Notes under the pieces: generated by a model
Told to the model about the DNA's origin: nothing
The model's database searches: none
What the model saw: the letters and a program-made list of their open reading frames with translations, nothing else
From: Hydrogenophaga borbori
GTDB taxonomy: Bacteria; Pseudomonadota; Gammaproteobacteria; Burkholderiales; Burkholderiaceae_C
DNA: 64,000 nucleotides
Assembly (NCBI RefSeq): GCF_003417535.1
Contig: NZ_QVLS01000003.1
Location: forward strand, 186,001 to 250,000
Direction of reading: 5' to 3'
Shown: in pieces, positions 53,494 to 64,000 of the stretch
Position numbering within the stretch: position 1 is the stretch's first letter
Layout: each line of letters starts with the position of its first letter
Made by a program: the position numbers and the translations under genes

Positions 53494-54183
53494 TCAGGGG
53501 CCGAACAGGCAGCGCGTCGTCGCCATCAGGCGCATCTGGCGGGTGGCATTGATCGACGGCGTGTGCAAGAGGCGCATGTCCATCAGGTAGACGTCGCCCG
53601 CGCGCCCGGACATCTCGACGACGTCGACCCCGAGCGCCTGCAGCCGCGCCGCCCGATCCGCCGTTGAACGCAGCGCCTCGCGCAGCGACACGCCGTCGGC
53701 GCCGCGCTGCGCCGTCGCCCGATGCGAACCCGCCAGCGCCAGCGTCGCGCCGCCCTGGGGCGCCACATCGTCGATCAGGAAAAAGGCCTGGATGCCCGGC
53801 ACACGCCCGGGTGGATCGGCCACCACGTCCACGTGCCAGTTCAGGCCCTCCAGACGCCAGGCCCCTTGCTGCGGCGGCGACAACAAGAGCTGAAGCGGCT
53901 GCGGCACAGGCGCCGCGCGCCCGGCCAGCTGGCCGATGCACGCCACCAGGGCAGGCGTCACCAGCGCCCCGTGCGCCCCTGGCACCTTCACCAGGGACGA
54001 CAGCTTGCCGATCTGCTGAAACACCGGCAGCCCCTGCACCGCGCGCGGCAGACCCTTGCCGCCGGTGAGGCGCCGAAGTTCGTCGAGCACGCGCTGCCGC
54101 ACGGGCGCCACGCCGCGGGCGTGAAAGCCGTCCAGTCGCACGATGCCCTTGTCATTGAAACGGTGGACCTGATCGGGCGTCAT
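53494..54183 (-). CDS. phytanoyl-CoA dioxygenase (PhyH) family protein
   Basis: 229 residues. The Fe(II)/2-oxoglutarate site is visible: WHVDVV (His and Asp) in the middle and MRLLHTPSINATRQMRLMAT (distal His and 2-oxoglutarate Arg) near the end; GRAGDVYLMD and IDDVAPQGGATLALAGSHR are usual for the family. Substrate unknown. It is convergent with xdhB and divergent from the MscS gene (53-base gap), so no operon partner is evident. Confidence 0.82.
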   Translation of the reverse strand: MTPDQVHRFNDKGIVRLDGFHARGVAPVRQRVLDELRRLTGGKGLPRAVQGLPVFQQIGKLSSLVKVPGAHGALVTPALVACIGQLAGRAAPVPQPLQLLLSPPQQGAWRLEGLNWHVDVVADPPGRVPGIQAFFLIDDVAPQGGATLALAGSHRATAQRGADGVSLREALRSTADRAARLQALGVDVVEMSGRAGDVYLMDMRLLHTPSINATRQMRLMATTRCLFGP

Positions 54184-54236
54184 CGATCGCGGACACTAAC
54201 GGATGACACGCCCCTCCCGCAAGCGACCCGACCGAC

Positions 54237-54815
54237 ATGAAACCCTTCCTCCCCGACTGGGCCCACCCCTGGATCGAAGCCATCACCATCGCCCTGCAGA
54301 TCGTCGTGATCGTCCTCGTCGCGGTGCTGCTGCGCTCCCTGCTGCACCGCTTCATCACCCGGCTGGCCGCCGAGAAGAACCTGCCGCTGGACTTCACCGT
54401 GGGCAGCAAGCGTCTGATCACGCTGCTGCTGAGCGGTGCCGCCCTGCTGTGGATCCTCGATCGCCTGGGCGTATCGGCCGGCGTTATCTGGGCCGGCTTC
54501 ACGGGCTTCGTCACCGTCGGCGCCATCGCCTTCTTCGCGGCCTGGAGCGTGCTCTCCAACATCTTCTGTTCGGTGCTGATCTTCACCACGCGGCCCTTCG
54601 GCCTGCACGACCACATCGAGTTGCTGGAAGGCGGCGACAAGCCCGGCCTGGCTGGAGAGGTGCTGGACATCAACCTCGTCTACACCACGCTGAAGGAAGA
54701 CCCCGTGGACGGCAAGGAGCCTACGCACCTGCGCATTCCCAACAGCCTGTTCTTCCAGCGCACCACGCGCCTGCGCAGGAGCCAGCAGCCGGTGCTCGGA
54801 TCGTTGCTGGACTGA
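54237..54815 (+). CDS. small mechanosensitive-channel (MscS) family protein, short form
   Basis: 192 residues. Two hydrophobic spans (AITIALQIVVIVLVAVLLRS; LITLLLSGAALLWILDRLGV) lead to the pore helix GFTGFVTVGAIAFFAAWSVL with SNIFCSVLIFTTRPF, then the beta domain (HDHIELLEGG, EVLDINLVYTTLKE, RIPNSLFF). It ends after the beta domain and so lacks the C-terminal vestibule of full-length MscS (about 280 residues). Probably an inner-membrane osmotic valve or a derivative with another role. Confidence 0.85.
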   Translation: MKPFLPDWAHPWIEAITIALQIVVIVLVAVLLRSLLHRFITRLAAEKNLPLDFTVGSKRLITLLLSGAALLWILDRLGVSAGVIWAGFTGFVTVGAIAFFAAWSVLSNIFCSVLIFTTRPFGLHDHIELLEGGDKPGLAGEVLDINLVYTTLKEDPVDGKEPTHLRIPNSLFFQRTTRLRRSQQPVLGSLLD

Positions 54816-54938
54816 GCCACCAGCCGGCCGCTTCGTAAAGCCCGTTACCGATCTGTTTCCATTCCGGCGCGCCAGAAACCGGCGGTTACAGGCGCACCTG
54901 GCCACCACCGCAGACTCGCGGCCAAAGGAGTGAGCCAC

Positions 54939-55490
54939 ATGGACACATCAATGATCAAGGGCATCGCCATCGGCGGACTCACCATGGTGGTGCTGGGCGC
55001 CGGCGCCGTCGGCGGCTACCAGACCCTCGCCAGGCCCAAAGTGGCCGAGGTCGTGTCGGTCAAGGAAGTGATGACCACCGTCAGCACACCGCGCGAGGTG
55101 TGCGAGAACGTGGCCGTGCAGCGCCAGGCGCCGGTGAAGGACGAGCACCGCATCGCCGGTACCGTGGTGGGCGGTCTGGCCGGTGGCCTGCTGGGCAGCA
55201 CCATCGGCAAGGGCTCCGGCAAGACGGTGGCCACCGTGGCCGGCGCCGCCGCCGGGGGCTACGCGGGCAATCAGGTGCAAAAGCGCATGCAGCAGAACGA
55301 CACGGTGACGACCACCGAGCGCCGCTGCCGCACGGTGAGCGACAAGTCGCAGAAGCTCTCCGGGTACGACGTCACCTACCGCCTCGACGGCCAGGACGCC
55401 ACGGTGCGCACTTCGTTCAAGCCCGGCGCCACGCTGCCGGTGAAGGACGGCAAGGTGGACACCACGCCACCGGCCGCCGCGCGCTCCTGA
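54939..55490 (+). CDS. glycine zipper 2TM-domain protein (YcfJ/SlyB-like)
   Basis: 183 residues. One N-terminal hydrophobic segment (MIKGIAIGGLTMVVLGAGAV) and a glycine zipper in the middle: IAGTVVGGLAGGLLGSTIGK then VATVAGAAAGGYAGNQVQKR. The C-terminal part (CRTVSDKSQKLSGYDVTYRL then GQDATVRTSFKPG) is the beta module common to YcfJ-type envelope proteins. Probably linked to the cell envelope. The ATG at 54939 has AAAGGAG 8 bases upstream; the GTG at 54930 lies within that site. Confidence 0.87.
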   Translation: MDTSMIKGIAIGGLTMVVLGAGAVGGYQTLARPKVAEVVSVKEVMTTVSTPREVCENVAVQRQAPVKDEHRIAGTVVGGLAGGLLGSTIGKGSGKTVATVAGAAAGGYAGNQVQKRMQQNDTVTTTERRCRTVSDKSQKLSGYDVTYRLDGQDATVRTSFKPGATLPVKDGKVDTTPPAAARS

Positions 55491-55521
55491 TCGGCCCCCA
55501 CCCGCGCGAGCGCGCGGGTGT

Positions 55522-58111
<2,590 letters not shown>

Positions 58112-58113
58112 GG

Positions 58114-59202
58114 ATGGCGCGCATCGCGATCGCGGGCGCCGGGGTGCTGGGCCGCCTGCTGGCCTGGCGGCTGGCGCGCGAAGGCCATTCGGTGAGCGTG
58201 TTCGACCCGGCCGACGGCCCGCAGCCGCCAGTGCCGGGCCGTGTCGCGGCCGTGAACGAGCGGCCGCACGCGGCCGGCTTCACCGCCGCCGGCATGCTGA
58301 GCCCCTTGGCCGAACTCGACGGCGCCGAGCCCGCGGTGGCGCGCCTGGGCTGGCGTTCGCTGCCCCTGTGGCAGGCCATCGGCCGGCAGCTGGCCAATGG
58401 CGGCGCGCCCGGGCTGGTGCGCACCGAGGGCAGCCTGCTGCTCGCGCATGGCAGCGACCGGGGCAACGCGCAGCGCACGCTCGCGCGCCTGAACGGCGTG
58501 CCCGAGGCGCCCGCGCCCCAGCCCCTGGACGCCGCCGCGCTGCGCGCGCTGGAGCCCGCGCTGGCCAGCGGGCTGCTGGCCTGGCTGCTGCCCGGCGAAG
58601 GCCAGCTGCTGCCGCGCGAGACCTTGCTGGCCCTGGCCGAGCAGTCCGCTGGCGTGCGCTGGCACTGGAACACCCTGGTCGACACCGTGGACGCGGGCCG
58701 CCTGCGCCTGATCGGTGGCGACACCGCCGCGGCCGATCTCGCCATCGACACGCGCGGCCTGGGCGCGCGGCCCGAGGTGCCGCTGCGTGGTGTGCGCGGC
58801 GAGGTGCTGTGGCTGCACGCCCCCGGCGTGCGCCTGCTGCGCCCCGTGCGCCTGCTGCACCCGCGCCACCGCGTCTACCTGGTGCCGCGCCCGGGCGACC
58901 GGGTCGTGGTGGGCGCCAGCGAGATCGAAAGCGAGGACCGCTCGCCCGTGAGCCTGCGCAGCGCCGTCGAGCTCATGTCGGCCGCGCACAGCGTGCTGCC
59001 CGAGCTCGCCGAGGCCCGCATCGACCACCTGGAAACCAACCTGCGCCCCGCGCGCGCCGACCACCTGCCCAGCATCGAGCACAGGCCCGGGCTGCTGCGC
59101 ATCAATGGCCTGTTCCGCCACGGCTGGATGGTCGCGCCCGCCGTGGTGCAAGACGCCCTTGCCGCCGCGGGCTTGGCGAGCGAGGGACAATCCCCGCCAT
59201 GA
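58114..59202 (+). CDS. thiO: glycine oxidase ThiO (FAD-dependent)
   Basis: 362 residues. Oxidises glycine to dehydroglycine for the thiazole ring. FAD fold at the start: [20 protein letters not shown] and [30 protein letters not shown] is typical of ThiO, and [20 protein letters not shown] plus [20 protein letters not shown] near the end are DAO-family marks. It starts 2 bases after thiC and its stop overlaps the thiS start (ATGA). Confidence 0.93.
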   Translation: MARIAIAGAGVLGRLLAWRLAREGHSVSVFDPADGPQPPVPGRVAAVNERPHAAGFTAAGMLSPLAELDGAEPAVARLGWRSLPLWQAIGRQLANGGAPGLVRTEGSLLLAHGSDRGNAQRTLARLNGVPEAPAPQPLDAAALRALEPALASGLLAWLLPGEGQLLPRETLLALAEQSAGVRWHWNTLVDTVDAGRLRLIGGDTAAADLAIDTRGLGARPEVPLRGVRGEVLWLHAPGVRLLRPVRLLHPRHRVYLVPRPGDRVVVGASEIESEDRSPVSLRSAVELMSAAHSVLPELAEARIDHLETNLRPARADHLPSIEHRPGLLRINGLFRHGWMVAPAVVQDALAAAGLASEGQSPP

Positions 59203-59414
59203 CAGCCTCCCTTCCCACCGTGCGCCTGAACGGTCGCGAACTGCCCTGCCCGCCCGGCACCACACTGCACAGCCTCCTGGAGCGCGAGGGCCTGCGGCCC
59301 GAACGCGTGGCCACCGCGCTCAACGCGCGCTTCGTGCCGCGCGCCGCGCGCGCCGACACCCCCCTGCAAGCCGGCGACGAGGTGAGCACCTTCGAAGCCA
59401 TCGTCGGAGGCTGA
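59199..59414 (+). CDS. thiS: sulfur carrier protein ThiS
   Basis: 71 residues, ubiquitin-like. The C-terminal Gly-Gly tail (STFEAIVGG) is the site that becomes thiocarboxylated. [20 protein letters not shown] forms the first hairpin. It overlaps thiO by four bases. No thiF homologue is in the window; the adenylation step must be supplied elsewhere. Confidence 0.95.
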   Translation: MTASLPTVRLNGRELPCPPGTTLHSLLEREGLRPERVATALNARFVPRAARADTPLQAGDEVSTFEAIVGG

Positions 59415-59416
59415 GC

Positions 59417-60244
59417 GTGGACCTTCAGACGACGCCTCCCATGGACCCCGCGCCCTGGACCGCGTATGGCGAAACCCTCGCCACGCGGCTGATGCTGGGC
59501 ACCGCCGGCTACCCCTCGCCCACCGTGCTGCAGCAGGCCCTGCAGGCCAGCGGCGCCTCGGTCGTCACGCTGGGCCTGCGCCGCATGGCCGCCGCCGGTG
59601 GTGCCGACGGCAACGCCTTCCTGGCCGAACTGCTGCCGCCGCTGCGCGCGCGCGGCGTGCGCCTGCTGCCCAACACCGCCGGCTGCCGCAGCGCGCGCGA
59701 GGCCGTGGCCCTGGCGCACATGGCGCGCGAGCTGCTCGACACGCACTGGATCAAGCTGGAGGTGGTGGGCGACGAGCACACCCTGCAGCCCGATCCCTGG
59801 GGCACCGTCGAGGCCGCCGCCGAACTCGTGAAGGCCGGCTTCGCGGTTTTTCCGTACTGCACCGATGACCTCGTCACCTGCCAGCGCCTGCTGGACGCCG
59901 GCTGCGAGGTGCTGATGCCCTGGGGCGCGCCGATCGGCTCGGGCCAGGGCCTGGTCAACCCCTGGGCACTGCGCACGCTGCGCGCGCGCCTGCCGGGCGT
60001 GCCGCTGGTGGTGGACGCCGGCATCGGCGCGCCCTCGCACGCGGCGCAGGCGCTGGAGCTGGGCTTCGACGCGGTGCTGCTGAACTCCGCCGTGGCGCAT
60101 GCGCGCGAGCCCGTGGCCATGGCGCGCGCCTTCGGCGACGCGGTGCGCGCGGGGCGCCTGGCCTTCGAGGCCGGCGTCATGGCGCCGCAGGACATGGCCG
60201 TGGCCAGCACGCCCGTGAGCGGGCGGCCCATGCTGATCGGCTGA
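59417..60244 (+). CDS. thiG: thiazole synthase ThiG
   Basis: 275 residues, TIM barrel that joins DXP, dehydroglycine and ThiS sulfur. The Schiff-base Lys is Lys113 in [18 protein letters not shown]. Other marks: LNTAG-like [57 protein letters not shown] and [20 protein letters not shown]. The GTG at 59417 with GGAGG 7 bases upstream is preferred; ATG 59441 would drop eight residues. Confidence 0.96.
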   Translation: MDLQTTPPMDPAPWTAYGETLATRLMLGTAGYPSPTVLQQALQASGASVVTLGLRRMAAAGGADGNAFLAELLPPLRARGVRLLPNTAGCRSAREAVALAHMARELLDTHWIKLEVVGDEHTLQPDPWGTVEAAAELVKAGFAVFPYCTDDLVTCQRLLDAGCEVLMPWGAPIGSGQGLVNPWALRTLRARLPGVPLVVDAGIGAPSHAAQALELGFDAVLLNSAVAHAREPVAMARAFGDAVRAGRLAFEAGVMAPQDMAVASTPVSGRPMLIG

Positions 60245-60277
60245 GCACCGCCCACGATCGGCGACACTCCCGCGACC

Positions 60278-61360
60278 ATGCAATCCCCCGCTCCCACCGA
60301 ATCGCCCAGCGACGCGACCACCGACGCCGTGCTGCGGCTCACCGCCCACGAGGCGGCCGCGCGCCTGGGCCTGCCCGCCGGCCGCCTGTCCGTTCCCGAA
60401 CTCGCCCGCACGCTGCGCGACCAGGGCGCCAGCGACGTGGTGATCACCGGCGACCCGCACGACTGGCTGGACACCCTGCACGCGCAGGGCTGGCTGACGC
60501 GCCCGCGCTCGGGCCCCACGGACCACGCCCTGCGCTTTGGCGCCGCGCTGGCGCAAGGCTGGGTCGCCGCCGACGCGGCCGTGCTCGCGCGCCTGCCCGA
60601 CCGCGCCAGCTCGCTCGATCTGCCGGTGCTCTCCGTCGACGAGACCCCGGCGCGCTGGACGGCGCCGCTCTCGCACGTGCCCGCGCTGGGCGTTTACGCC
60701 ATCGTCGACAGCGCCGAGCGCGTGCGCGCCTGCGCCGAGGCCGGCGCCGGCCTGATCCAGTTGCGGATCAAGGCGCGTCGCGACGACCCCGCGCTGGTGC
60801 CCGAGCTGCGCGCCGCGCTGGACGCCGCGCGCAGCGCCGGCCGCGCCGCTCTGGTGGTGAACGACCACTGGCGCCTGGCGCTGTCGCTGAACGCGCCGGC
60901 CCTGCACCTGGGGCAGGAAGACTGGCTGGCGCTGCGGCACACCGAGCGCACCACCATCGCCACCGCGCAGGCGCGCGGCCTGCAGCTGGGCATGAGTTCG
61001 CACAGCCTGTGGGAGCTGTGCCGCGCGCGCGGCGCCGGGGCCGACCTGATCGCCTGCGGCCCGGTCTGGCCCACGCTCACCAAGGACATGCCCTGGCACG
61101 CGCAGGGACTGGACAACCTGGCCTGGTGGGTGCGCATGGCCGGCCGCCCGGTCATCGCCATCGGCGGCATCCTGGACCCCGACCAGCTCGAGCAATGCGC
61201 CGCCACCGGCGCGGCCACGGTGTGCGTGGTGCGCGGCCTGGGCGAAGACCCGCGCGCCACGCTGCCGCGCTGGCAGCGCGCCTGGGACGCGGGACACGCC
61301 TCGCCGCGCCGCCCCGTCCCGGCGTGGCCACATCCCACGCTCTCGCCCGAGTGCGCGTGA
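60278..61360 (+). CDS. thiE: thiamine-phosphate synthase ThiE with N-terminal ThiD-like remnant
   Basis: 360 residues, far above the usual 200-220. The ThiE barrel begins about residue 135 (VPALGVYAIVDSAERVRACA) with LIQLRIKARRDDPALV, VVNDHWRLALSLNAPALHLG, DLIACGPVWPTLTKDMPWHA and RPVIAIGGI. Residues 20-130 (LTAHEAAARLGLPAGRLSVP, GASDVVITGDPHDWLDTLHA, GWLTRPRSGPTDHALRFGAA) resemble the C-terminal half of HMP-P kinase ThiD, but the GTGC anion-hole motif is missing and the N-terminal half is absent, so this part should be inactive. It overlaps the next gene by four bases. Confidence 0.9.
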   Translation: MQSPAPTESPSDATTDAVLRLTAHEAAARLGLPAGRLSVPELARTLRDQGASDVVITGDPHDWLDTLHAQGWLTRPRSGPTDHALRFGAALAQGWVAADAAVLARLPDRASSLDLPVLSVDETPARWTAPLSHVPALGVYAIVDSAERVRACAEAGAGLIQLRIKARRDDPALVPELRAALDAARSAGRAALVVNDHWRLALSLNAPALHLGQEDWLALRHTERTTIATAQARGLQLGMSSHSLWELCRARGAGADLIACGPVWPTLTKDMPWHAQGLDNLAWWVRMAGRPVIAIGGILDPDQLEQCAATGAATVCVVRGLGEDPRATLPRWQRAWDAGHASPRRPVPAWPHPTLSPECA

Positions 61361-61824
61361 ACGACGGCGACCTGCCCCCGCTGATCCCCACACCGCCCGG
61401 CCTGTACCGCCACTACAAGGGCGGCTGGTACGAGGTGATCGACACCGTGCGCTGCAGCGAAACGCTGCAGCCGCTGGTGCTGTACCGCGCGCTCTACGGC
61501 GCGGGGCTGGATGGCGGGGGCCTGTGGGTGCGGCCCTCGGCCATGTTCAACGAGACCGCTGTCTTCGAGGGCCGGGAGCAGAAGCGCTTCCGCCGCGTCC
61601 GCGCGGCCGAGCTCATGCCCGCCGACCGGGCCAGCGCGCAGGCGCTGATCGCGCACCTGCGCGGCCGCGCGCAGCGCCAGGGCCTCGACCTGGACACCAC
61701 CCTGCGCGCCCCGCCGCCCGAGCCCAGCACCTGCTGCGGCCGCGGCTGCAACGGCTGCGTGTGGGAGGGCTACTACCACGCCGTGCGCTACTGGGCCGAC
61801 GACGCGCTGGAGCGGCTGGGCTGA
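61357..61824 (+). CDS. DUF1653 protein with C-terminal oxidoreductase-like domain
   Basis: 155 residues from a GTG that overlaps the thiE stop. Residues 8-85 (GLYRHYKGGWYEVIDTVRCS, LYRALYGAGLDGGGLWVRPS, KRFRRVRA) match DUF1653. The C-terminal tail PPPEPSTCCGRGCNGCVWEG then YYHAVRYWADDAL matches the 'oxidoreductase-like' domain (PF09791) with the CCGxGCxxCVW motif. The two domains usually occur on separate proteins. Function unknown; translational coupling to thiE may reflect an operon tail rather than a role in thiamine synthesis. Confidence 0.8.
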   Translation: MNDGDLPPLIPTPPGLYRHYKGGWYEVIDTVRCSETLQPLVLYRALYGAGLDGGGLWVRPSAMFNETAVFEGREQKRFRRVRAAELMPADRASAQALIAHLRGRAQRQGLDLDTTLRAPPPEPSTCCGRGCNGCVWEGYYHAVRYWADDALERLG

Positions 61825-61838
61825 GGCCGTCGGCCGCG

Positions 61839-62927
61839 TCAGAACAACTCCCGCTGCGCCGACAGCGCCGCCGGCTGGAAGCGCGACAGGTCCATGGCCT
61901 CGCGCTCGGTGGCGTAGCCCAGCCGCGCGCAGGCCTTGTGGAAGCGCTGGCGCAGCAGCTCGGCCCAGGGGCCGCTGCCCTTCATGCGGGTGGCGAAGTC
62001 GCTGTCGTAGTCGCGCCCGCCGCGCATGTCCTGGATGCGCGCCATCACCCGGCCCGCGCGCTGCGGGCAGTGCTGCAGCAGCCACTGGCGGAAGATGGGC
62101 GCCAGCTCCCAGGGCAGGCGGATCACCTGGTAGAAGGCGCGCCGCGCGCCGGCCTCGCGCGCGGCCTCCAGCACCTGCTCCATGTCCTCGTTCAGGAAGG
62201 GAATCTGCGGCGAGACGCTCACGCCCACGGGGATGCCGGCCTCGGCCAGGGTGCGGATGGTGCGCAGGCGCCGGTGCGGCGCGGCGGCGCGCGGCTCCAG
62301 CGCGCGCGCCAGCTTCGGGTCCAGCGTGGTGAGGGTGACGTAGACCGCCGCCAGGCCCATGCCGGCCAGCGGTGCAAGCAGATCGATGTCGCGCTCCACC
62401 CCGCTGCCCTTGGTGACGATGCCCACCGGGTGGCGGGCGCGAAAGAGCACGTCCAGCGCGGCGCGCGTCAAGCGCAGTTCGCGCTCGATGGGCTGGTAGG
62501 CGTCCGTCACCGTGCCCAGGGCCACCATGCTGGGCTCGTACGACGGGCGCTGCAGCTCACGCGCCAGCACCTCGGCGAAGCCGCGCTTGGCGATGAGCTT
62601 CGTCTCGAAATCCAGCCCCGGCGAGAGGTTGAGGTAGCTGTGGCTGGGCCTCGCGTAGCAGTACACGCAGCCGTGCTCGCAGCCCCGGTAGGGGTTGAGG
62701 CCGTGCACGAAGCCGATGTCGGGCGAGGCGTTGGTGGTGATGGCGCTTCTGGCGTCCTCCCAGCTCACGCTGGTGGCGGGCGCGGCGTGTTCTTCGGCCT
62801 GCTCGGCGTCGAGCGTGCTCCAGCCGTCGTCGAAGGCGGCGCGCGCGGCGGACTCGAAACGGTGGGGCTGCCGGAAGGACACGCCACGCCCCTTGAGGGC
62901 CGCGACGGGGATGTGGACCTCGCTCAT
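61839..62927 (-). CDS. PA0069-family radical SAM protein (SplB-related)
   Basis: 362 residues. The radical SAM motif is GCEHGCVYCYARPSHSYLNL (CxxxCxxC), preceded by INPYRGC-like GLNPYRG. Further: FETKLIAKRGFAEVLARELQ, LGTVTDAYQPIERELRLTRA, TKGSGVERDIDLL and VSVSPQIPFLNEDMEQVLEA. The family is akin to spore photoproduct lyase and is thought to act on DNA damage. The ATG at 62927 lies 14 bases from a perfect LexA box, giving support for a SOS role. It is convergent with the DUF1653 gene. Confidence 0.93.
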   Translation of the reverse strand: MSEVHIPVAALKGRGVSFRQPHRFESAARAAFDDGWSTLDAEQAEEHAAPATSVSWEDARSAITTNASPDIGFVHGLNPYRGCEHGCVYCYARPSHSYLNLSPGLDFETKLIAKRGFAEVLARELQRPSYEPSMVALGTVTDAYQPIERELRLTRAALDVLFRARHPVGIVTKGSGVERDIDLLAPLAGMGLAAVYVTLTTLDPKLARALEPRAAAPHRRLRTIRTLAEAGIPVGVSVSPQIPFLNEDMEQVLEAAREAGARRAFYQVIRLPWELAPIFRQWLLQHCPQRAGRVMARIQDMRGGRDYDSDFATRMKGSGPWAELLRQRFHKACARLGYATEREAMDLSRFQPAALSAQRELF

Positions 62928-62941
62928 GAGGGCCTCCAAAA

Positions 62942-62961
62942 TACTGTACAAAACCACAGTA
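62942..62961 (-). promoter_or_regulatory. LexA (SOS) box
   Basis: TACTGTACAAAACCACAGTA fits TACTG-N10-CAGTA and CTGT-N8-ACAG without mismatch. It lies 14 bases ahead of the radical SAM gene start, in the right place to block its promoter. Confidence 0.9.
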
Positions 62962-63074
62962 TATGAAGCCCCCACCCTGGGCGCACAGCCGCCCGTCGTC
63001 GGCGACCGAGCGCCGAACCGGCCCCGGTTCCCCGCGCGCCCCCCACTTGTGTGACTTATGCCCAGCGCCCAGCC

Positions 63075-63104
63075 TTGGGGCATGCATAGGCCCCTCCTTA
63101 TACT
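63075..63104 (+). promoter_or_regulatory. candidate sigma-70 promoter for the ketoacyl synthase gene
   Basis: TTGGGG (63075-63080) and TATACT (63099-63104) are spaced by 18 bases, 76 bases before the start. The rest of the 253-base divergent gap (62928-63180) holds the LexA box on the other strand and nothing else I recognise. Confidence 0.4.
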
Positions 63105-63180
63105 GACCGGGGTAAGCCAAAAGACGTCCAGCCCTCGCGCTGAGATCGCCCGTTCTTCCAGATTTCAAGAGGGACCCCGG

Positions 63181-64000
63181 TTGAGCCAATCGAACATCGG
63201 CGGCTTTCGCCTGGCCGGCGTGAGCACCTGCCTGCCGCCGACGGTGGTGGACAACCTCGACCCGGCCCTGGGCTTCGCGCCCGAGGACGTGCGCAAGGTG
63301 GTGGCCATGGCCGGCGTGCGCGAGCGCCGCGTGGTCACACCCGGCCTCACCTCGGCCGACCTGTGTTTTCGCGCCGCCACGCGGCTGATGGAGCGCCTGG
63401 ACTGGGCGCCCGACAGCGTGAGCGCGCTGATCTTCGTCACCCAGACGCCCGACCACTTCCTGCCCTCCACCAGCTGCCTGTTGCAGCAGCGGCTGGGCCT
63501 GCCCGACAGCTGCGCCGCCTTCGACGTCGGTCTGGGCTGCTCGGGCTACCCCTATGGCCTGTACCTGGCGGCCGCCATGCTGCGCGGCGGCGGCCACCGG
63601 CGCGTGCTCATGCTGCACGGCGAAACGCCCAGCCGCTTCGTCAGCCCCGAGGACCAGGCCACCGTGCTGCTGTTCAGCGACGCCGGCTCGGCCACCGCGC
63701 TGGAACTCGACGACGACCCCGCCGCGGGCGGCCAATTCGTGCTGCACACCGACGGCAGCGGCGCCGAAGGCCTGATCCTGCGCGGCGGTGCCTTCCGCGA
63801 CCGCGAGCCGGCCAACCCGCGCCACCGCTTCCTGGAAATGGACGGCGCGGCCATCTTCAACTTCACCATCAAGCGCGTGCCCGCGCTGATCGCCGACACC
63901 CTGGCCTTCGCCGGCAAGGCGGTGGCCGACGTCGACGCCTTCGTCTTCCACCAGTCCAATCGCTTCATCATGAAACACCTGATGAAGAAGAGCGGCCTGC
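63181..64000 (+). CDS. 3-oxoacyl-ACP synthase III-like protein (partial, runs off the window)
   Basis: At least 273 residues from a TTG at 63181 with AGAGGGA upstream; no ATG is available in the open frame before it. Thiolase-fold KAS III marks: FRLAGVSTCLPPTVVDNLD, VAMAGVRERRVV, the active-site Cys120 in FDVGLGCSGYPYGLYLAA, LFSDAGSATALEL, and the catalytic His257 in FVFHQSNRFIMKHLMKK. The Asn of the triad lies past the window edge. It may act in a dedicated acyl or polysaccharide-modifying pathway rather than as housekeeping FabH, since no fab genes flank it. Confidence 0.9.
   Translation, partial: MSQSNIGGFRLAGVSTCLPPTVVDNLDPALGFAPEDVRKVVAMAGVRERRVVTPGLTSADLCFRAATRLMERLDWAPDSVSALIFVTQTPDHFLPSTSCLLQQRLGLPDSCAAFDVGLGCSGYPYGLYLAAAMLRGGGHRRVLMLHGETPSRFVSPEDQATVLLFSDAGSATALELDDDPAAGGQFVLHTDGSGAEGLILRGGAFRDREPANPRHRFLEMDGAAIFNFTIKRVPALIADTLAFAGKAVADVDAFVFHQSNRFIMKHLMKKSGL

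Noticed and set aside
62883-62910. CCACGCCCCTTGAGGGCCGCG as a third copy of the interspersed repeat
   Set aside because: Only the CCCCTTGAGGG block matches; it encodes the conserved start of the radical SAM protein and lacks the CCGGCTTTGCCGGGCC core.

Overview
The window is GC-rich chromosomal DNA of a betaproteobacterium, most likely a Comamonadaceae member (Hydrogenophaga/Acidovorax-like). The call rests on gene content (a soxCD-YZ-AX-B cluster with fccAB, a HemP-HmuSTUV heme operon, a cyanide-insensitive-type bd oxidase), a Gram-negative trimeric porin, many GTG/TTG starts, and a short interspersed repeat of a type I recall from this family. I see no tRNA, rRNA, insertion sequence, prophage or CRISPR array. 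Genes are packed tightly and no gene-free stretch exceeds 300 bases.

Layout. 1-870: the end of a minus-strand unit with a thermostable-hemolysin-family protein and the N-terminus of an AMP-forming acyl ligase. 1115-2131: a porin. 2248-11148: sulfur oxidation. Minus-strand soxC, soxD, a small cytochrome c, soxY, soxZ, soxA, soxX and soxB face divergent plus-strand fccA-fccB; together they supply a periplasmic thiosulfate/sulfide oxidation system. 11267-13549: a Zn/Cd/Pb P1B-ATPase behind a textbook MerR-family operator, with no regulator beside it. 13543-17675: two tandem paralogous FG-GAP lipoproteins. 17844-20894: a predicted PD-(D/E)xK protein divergent from an Fe-S helicase that carries its own N-terminal nuclease-like domain. 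20907-26237: housekeeping genes (CorC-type membrane protein, ApaH, RhlE, zinc metallopeptidase, dCTP deaminase).

26332-32785: a Fur-boxed heme uptake operon (hemP, TonB receptor, hmuS, hmuT, hmuU, hmuV). 32901-35895: a GbsR/MarR regulator followed by cioAB. 36049-37992: a metallophosphoesterase lipoprotein. 38032-53480: a purine salvage/catabolism locus with guanine deaminase, adenosine deaminase, a Rieske oxygenase, a BMP-type nucleoside ABC importer with two paralogous binding proteins, a LysR regulator, and divergent xdhA-xdhB. 53494-55905: a PhyH dioxygenase, a minimal MscS channel, a glycine-zipper protein and a VOC protein. 55981-61360: a TPP-riboswitch-controlled thiamine operon thiC-thiO-thiS-thiG-thiE, followed by a DUF1653/oxidoreductase-like fusion. 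61839-62927: a PA0069-type radical SAM protein preceded by a perfect LexA box. 63181-64000: the start of a ketoacyl-ACP synthase III-like gene.

I found no clearly unprecedented multi-gene system. The most notable items are: a short interspersed repeat that forms the start of soxD; a terminator plus a shared 13-mer that isolate soxB from the rest of the sox operon; the nuclease/helicase divergent pair; a ThiE carrying a decayed ThiD-like domain; a Shine-Dalgarno-sequestering hairpin under the TPP riboswitch; and a SOS box in front of the radical SAM gene.
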